Origin: Gymnogyps californianus
Taxonomy: Eukaryota; Chordata; Aves; Accipitriformes; Cathartidae
Assembly: GCF_018139145.2 (NCBI RefSeq)
Contig: NC_059471.1
Coordinates: 88,558,520 to 88,622,519, forward strand
Direction of reading: 5' to 3'
DNA length: 64,000 bases
The notes beneath the pieces are model-generated. The model had not been told where the DNA came from. It did not search any database and saw only the letters and a program-made list of their open reading frames with translations. A program made the position numbers and the translations under genes. This document shows positions 58,301-64,000 of the stretch, in pieces (position 1 is the stretch's first letter; each line of letters starts with the position of its first letter).

Positions 58301-58680
58301 CTTTGGTGTACCAGTACCAGTATTTGTTATGAGATTCTGTAGCCAAGAATTTAAAATCTTGGGCAAATCTGTGCAGCCTATGGAGAGGTCTGCCACAACT
58401 GTATTACTAATAGTGCCTGAGCAAGCTACTTTGAGAGACAGTGAGCAAATGTGCCCTCCTTTGGATACCTTCTGTGGATGCTATATAGCTTTGTAGGATT
58501 TGCTGCTTCTGAGACTATTTTAATAACAAATCATGAATTACAAGAGGATTTATGACAAATCACTAGTCTTGAAAGGATCAATGTTCATCTTCTTTTTACA
58601 GTAGTTTTGGAGAGCCATTTTAAATCTGTTTAGTTTTTGTTATGTTCAATTTAAATTTTTGATGGAAAAGGATCCCACTA

Positions 58681-58696
58681 GTCTCTAATTAGAGAC
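58681..58696. other. 16-bp perfect palindrome centred on AATT
   Basis: GTCTCTAATTAGAGAC is fully self-complementary and has a TAATTA homeodomain core at its centre. It stands alone in non-repetitive intron sequence. Confidence 0.9.
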
Positions 58697-61049
58697 ATTA
58701 CAAGAAGCAGAAGTCCAGGTAAACTAATTAAGGCTTAAAGTAAGTTTTAAGACCACCAGTTCTCATGGAATTTTGGTACAGTTAATGCCTTATAGTATAA
58801 TAACTTGGAACAACAAATTATTGAAATATCAAACCAGAATAAGTCTGTATTATTCTATAGAAACTTTTAATAGAGAACACCTTATAACCAGCTTGCTAGG
58901 AGATGACACAAGTCAACAAGGTCTGTTGGCCTTTAATACTTGATGCTGGTTGAGGTATGCATAACTAGCAATGCTTACAGCACTCAAGCACCTTGCATCC
59001 CTCAGGGAACCAAAGTTAAAATCTGAAGCTGAAGAGACCACGTTTTCACTGGACATGGTTCTTTTCACAAAGATAAATTTGTTTCATGTTTATGACCTAA
59101 AAATGATGTGGTTATCAGAAATGTTTTTTTTAGAAGTCACTAATAATACAGAAACCCATTGTCCAACGCTGATTTTAGAAAGTGAAAATGACTTGCTTTA
59201 AGCCTTTTTAAAAAACTGAAGTGGGTCCATCTGTGGTAATTCAGAGTTGAATGGGCATATAATATGGATAGGTTTATAATAATTGTAAGAAATCTAAGTT
59301 ACCTATCCTAAAGTTTCTTAGTCTGTATTATGAACCAGCCTTCAGCTTTAAAAGAAAGCTTAAAATAAATTTTACAGTATTTGGGAAACTAAAATATTTT
59401 TGATGCATTACCTTCTTTTGTAAACATTTTTGTTTGATGCTGTCTTTCATAGTCCACGTTCCTGAAGATTATTGAATAAGAAAATCATGGGGGTTGGGAG
59501 GCAACAGAGGGCATACATGAAAAGCTTCATCTGTGTTTTCCTCAGCATGCTTTTCCTTGGCATAGTGGGGATGGGTCTTGCAGGTGTTTATTTTTTCGTA
59601 CCCTTAGATATTAAAAGAATTATTTTCATTTTCTGGTTTAAAGCAGTTAAAATTGTCAGAAAATATTTCCAGAAACGTTTAGTCACTGCTCTGTTTCTTG
59701 GTAAAATACTCTTAGGAAAATTAAATAAGGTGTTCCTCAACAGAAGTGATTCCAGTATTCAAAATCTCATCATATGGAAGCTTTGTAGTTAGAAGGTTAT
59801 TTCAAAAATTTACCTTCAACTTAAGTTAAACAGCTGTTTAGTTCTTGATGTTATTTAGTATTTAGTGCAGCAAGAGAAAATGGATGAATGCGTAAGCATT
59901 CAAGGATCGAACAGATCAAATGAGTAGTTCAGACCTTTCAGCTTGGTTCCTAGAAGTAAGTCATATACAGGAAAAACCTCAGAGCAATGAGTCTGAGCAG
60001 CACTATTTAACTAAACTCCTTTGCGTTTGTGTCTTCATTCATGTGCTTAGGGATGGGGAAGGCAACTCCCTAGCTGAATGAGACTTCTAGGGAATTATTA
60101 ATTTTTCTTTTACAGTGGCCAAGAGAAGTCTAAGCAGTACCAGAGATGACACAATGAATTTTCTATAAGATTTCCTATGTGCTAGGAAACACCAGGGTCA
60201 ATTCTAGCAGCCTGTGCTGTGTTAGAGTTGACATTTGTTGCTCCTCTTGACTCATGATACCTGTACTTCTACAGGTTTGTTTAAGTTTAAGAGAAACAGT
60301 TTAGAGCCAGTGATGTTTTGGATCATCTGAAAGTAAAAAGAGATGTTACTTTATTTTAAGTGAGAATGTTCCCATCTGCAGGAAGAAATGGCACAATAGC
60401 ATTACATTAGACATGGCTTCATAAAAGGGTTTTCCATTTGCTTCACTGTGTCTTGTTCAGAAGTCAAGGTCTTGTAAATGCTACACGGTCTCTGTTTTCT
60501 ACAGAGTGCCAGTGTTCAGTGGATAAATGCAAGTGGATTATTTTTTTTTTAATCCCTGAGTATTAAGAAAATAACTGCTTTGTATGCCTGCTTTGGGAGA
60601 TAGTATGATCTGAGTGCAGAACCTTATTCCATTGTGTAGTCAGACAGTAAAGCTGTGCTCCAAAACAGGTGTTGGCCCATATGTAGCATCCTATGTGTAG
60701 GTCTCTAAAGAGTCCTTGAAGCTTATCAGTCAGGTTGGCTAGATTTGTCTTCAGATTATATTTCGTTATATGGTATCTACTGATGGACTTTACTCCTACT
60801 TGTTACTGAACATTAGTTGCTGTTACTTTAGTTCATATGAACATGTTTTTTTGTACTGTCTGGTTTTTTGCAAATTGAGCCTGGTGAATTGGCAGCTCTG
60901 CCTGTGCTTTAGTCCTGTGTGTTCTGTGATGGCACACTGTTTTAAAGGCCCTTTTATCGCTGAAGATGAACCTCCCCTCCCTATTTCCGTGCCATGCTGA
61001 AAACTATTGTCTCTTCAGTCTGCCCACAGCTGCAGCATCCTATAACAGC

Positions 61050-61066
61050 AAAAAAAAAAAAAAAAA
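61050..61066. repeat. 17-A run
   Basis: Simple A run flanked by ACAGC and GTCC. No associated retrocopy was recognised in the 500 bp upstream. Confidence 0.9.
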
Positions 61067-62187
61067 GTCCTACTAAAACTGTTACAGTGGCTAAATGACA
61101 GTTTTGTTCACTTTCTTTCATCTGCAGAGTTTCGGCTATCCAAGTATCTTCAGCTTAGTAGATTGTGTTAGGCTTTGAATCCACAAATGTATGAGAGAAA
61201 AACATTTCTGAGGTTTTCCAAAGGTATACCAGGTTTCTACGTGAAAATTAAGGCTCTGCAGAATTTGACAAGTAGATGTTTTCCTCTTCTCCTGAACAAA
61301 ATCATTATCTTTGTAAGTGGCATCTGCAAGAGAGGCATCAAAAATCCACGACTATCAGTAAAGATCTCCAGATAAAAATGTTTATGCAGTGACTGAACTC
61401 ATTCCATCTAAAAATAAAAATCTCAGTTTCAGAATTGTAGCAGATACTCTGAATGTCTTGCATCTTTATCTTCAACCTCCTGTGGAAAAGTATAAACAAA
61501 ATGTTGATGTTTGAAGGTCCGTTTGGTTTTTATACTGGACCAGAAAGCAATACTTCTTTTTGTCTTGTCTTTTTCCTTTCTGTGTTGGTGGCTGCAGTTC
61601 AAATGTGGAAAACAAGAAAGTATGAACTCCCAAATGGATTTCTTTAATTAATACACCCACTCGACAACAATATCATCCCAGAGATTTATTTAACTAACAT
61701 TTTTCTTGTGTTCTTTTTTCCTTTATCACTTGTCACACACTGTCTTTGAAGGTTATAGGCATGCACATGTTGGAGAGCGTTTTTCTAATAATATGCTTTC
61801 CTTTCTTAATGAAAATATGGTCATCATAGCAATATTCTTCCTTTTACCCTCATTTGATGGAATTTTCTGTATTAATGCCTTCAATTTGGATTATGCACAT
61901 TTTTAATGTCTTTTTTAAGATATTTGCATTAGCAACACTTAATTTCTGCACTCTGCCATGAATGTGAACTATTTAGCATTGTGCATATTTTACAGTTGGT
62001 ATATCTTAATCATTGTTTAAATTTTTAGAAGTTACTGGATTTGGAAGAATTATCTGAAAGGACAAAATAGGAGGTGGAGTCAAGTGGAAGTGTATCCTCA
62101 TCAACTCTGCAGTCAGCCCCCATTCCTTTGAGTGCAAGGCAACCCAGCTGTGAGGATTGCTGGCCACACTCTCATCAGAGAGAGGAA

Positions 62188-62213
62188 GGGGGGGGGGGAG
62201 AGAGAGAGAGAGA
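62188..62213. repeat. G11 run followed by (AG)n
   Basis: Eleven G followed by seven AG dinucleotides. Homopurine simple sequence in the 3' intron. Confidence 0.95.
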
Positions 62214-62782
62214 AAATTAGCAAGACAAAATTTCTTTCTATCAATCCTATCTTTACACAAATTCAGACTTCTGAGTTCCCATACGTGAGAGTGTAACTTA
62301 ATTTCCAAATTACATGATGAAAGCACATCTGTCCCAAAATTAATACCTCTTGAGAATATCATAATTGTATATACTGAAAATAATTAGTATCTGTAATTTG
62401 CAAGTCATAAATGTCTAATTTTTAGCGAAGTTGTTTGTTTCCATTTAAGATAAATTCTCAATTTAATATCCAAAGCAACATTCGACTATACTACAAAGGG
62501 GCCAGAATTGTTTAAAAACAGAAAACCCCCTCACCCCCCAAAATACAAAGATACAAAATGGCGTATGCTGAATTCTGTTGCAGAATATAGCATTAGATTT
62601 CTGCAAGAACTTTGTAATTACTGTAATAATTTTTATTGGATAATACATATTTTTTCTCATACTGAGGCAATTCATGCTGGATGATCTTGAAATTGAACTA
62701 GCAGATACCAAGCTACCCACTAACCACCTATCAAGCACAAAGATTGAATGTAGAATTTGAATTTGGTAGAATTTCTCTTTTT

Positions 62783-62824
62783 ATGTATATGTGCATGTAT
62801 ATATATGTGTGTATGTGTATGCAT
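62783..62824. repeat. (TA)n/(TG)n alternating purine-pyrimidine tract
   Basis: Mixed TATG, TA and TG dinucleotide repeat, about 42 bp. Alternating purine-pyrimidine sequence can adopt Z-DNA-like structure; likely a decayed microsatellite. Confidence 0.85.
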
Positions 62825-64000
62825 AGTGGCATAAAGATTAATACAGCTGTTCAGAAATATTAGATTGTCTTCCAGTAATTCATGCAGTGTTGGTGATGCT
62901 TTTTCACACTGTTCTTTAGTATTTGCATGTGGTTTTTATGCTTGTTTGAAGGAAGCAATCAAATTCCCCCTCCCTTCTACTGCTTTCTACCTCTCTTTCT
63001 TTCTGTGATAAGGGATCAGCATTTATACTGTCTTGTTCCTTTAATGGGGCATCTTTTGGGGATCACCTTGTTAGGTTTTTGTTAAATTTTTTTTAACCCA
63101 ATTAGTGAAGTGTAGCAATAATGGAGTAAAATGAATTGTCATATGGTCCTTGAGAGAGTTTCCTGGCTGATTAAACATAAGGTAGTTTTAGGATCGAACA
63201 CCCCTGCTCCCTCCCCAACCCCTTAAATGAAAGAGACTGAAGTACCTTGTAGGGAATTCATGATTAAAATTCTGTATGATCTGACTTGTCTTTGGAGACT
63301 TCCCAACAAGAGCGAGTCAGGCATCTTAAGGACTTAGAATTAACAAAACAAACTTATATTACCTGCCACGAAATGGTCAGGGATTAGTCCAAAGTTTTAT
63401 TTTCAACATTTTCTGCTGAGTCCATTTGTGAAGGGCTTCATGAGGCTAGTGGCAAGATGCCACTCAGTAATCAGGTGTCATTCAGAAAAATGCTTGAGTA
63501 GCAAATACCTATTTGAGAAGCATCTGAGATTCTAGTGAAAATAAGGAAAGGAGTGATCTAGGAGCGATTACAAGCTTTCATAATGAGAAGTACATTTAGT
63601 TTCTATATGAATTAAACCAGTGCCTTTCTAGACATAGATCTGTGCATGAGAAGCCATCATCATAACCAAGGCTTAGTCTCTCGTATTGATGGAGTCGTTG
63701 TGATTACAGACCAGTTCTTTTTCCAGATAAAAGGCATCTAGACAAATCTTTCTCCCTCCCCTTCTCTCCACTCTCAGCTTAATTGCAGGTAACTCTCTAG
63801 CTACAGATTTTTCCACTTTATCCTCTAGTGGTGAGGCACTAAACTGTCTGGAATGGATCAAACATGATACAGCGCTAGGAGGCTGTTAAAAACTGTGTTT
63901 CAGTAGGAAAGACCTTCAGAGTCAAAAACAGAGGCAGCATGACATCCTTAAAATAAATAGGTTAGTGAAAGAAAATGCGAGATGTAACTTTCCCACTGTC

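Larger units (their letters stand above)
51892..64000 (+). other. POLA1: First 12.1 kb of the POLA1 intron following exon H
   Basis: The intron opens with the consensus donor GTAAGT and runs past the end of the window. I searched for the next coding block (GWL.CEEP, then a CxxC pair of the second zinc module) and did not find it. In human POLA1 the last introns are large and are known to contain ultraconserved elements near ARX, so this stretch is where bird counterparts might be sought. Visible content: T runs at 53573-53593 and 55001-55020, a short palindromic repeat at 54420-54483, a 16-bp palindrome at 58681-58696, an A run at 61050-61066, G and GA runs at 62188-62213 and a TA/TG tract near 62783-62824. 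Confidence 0.85.

Overview
The window looks like a piece of a bird nuclear genome, read on the sense strand of POLA1, the catalytic subunit of DNA polymerase alpha. Three things support this. Eight short coding blocks with GT/AG borders join in phase into 362 codons of family-B polymerase. The interspersed repeats are CR1 LINEs, the dominant LINE of birds and other sauropsids. Everything else is AT-rich non-coding DNA with few repeats, long A or T tracts and no bacterial-type gene packing.

Layout. Bases 1-31510 are non-coding, most simply one very large POLA1 intron of which only the 3' part is present. This stretch holds a 5'-truncated CR1 at about 18.17-18.41 kb, a longer internally deleted CR1 on the minus strand at about 21.69-23.62 kb, a small CpG-rich patch at 13.2 kb, and several repeat-poor, TAATTA-bearing stretches that look like conserved non-coding elements. 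Bases 31511-51891 hold the eight POLA1 exons, covering roughly residues 980-1345 of the human protein: the end of the palm with the YGDTDS catalytic motif, the thumb with the KKKY motif, and the first zinc module of the C-terminal domain. The largest intron inside this block (42391-49808) carries a perfect (CTT)n tract and an isolated CpG island. Bases 51892-64000 are the first 12.1 kb of the next intron. The exons for the second zinc module and the C-terminus were not found and should lie downstream.

No second protein gene, rRNA, tRNA, CRISPR array or virus-derived gene could be supported. The most interesting non-coding content is probably regulatory. The last introns of human POLA1 are known to hold ultraconserved developmental enhancers associated with the neighbouring gene ARX, and these introns are the bird counterpart of that part of the gene. 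Whether any stretch here is orthologous to a named enhancer needs an alignment that I could not run.
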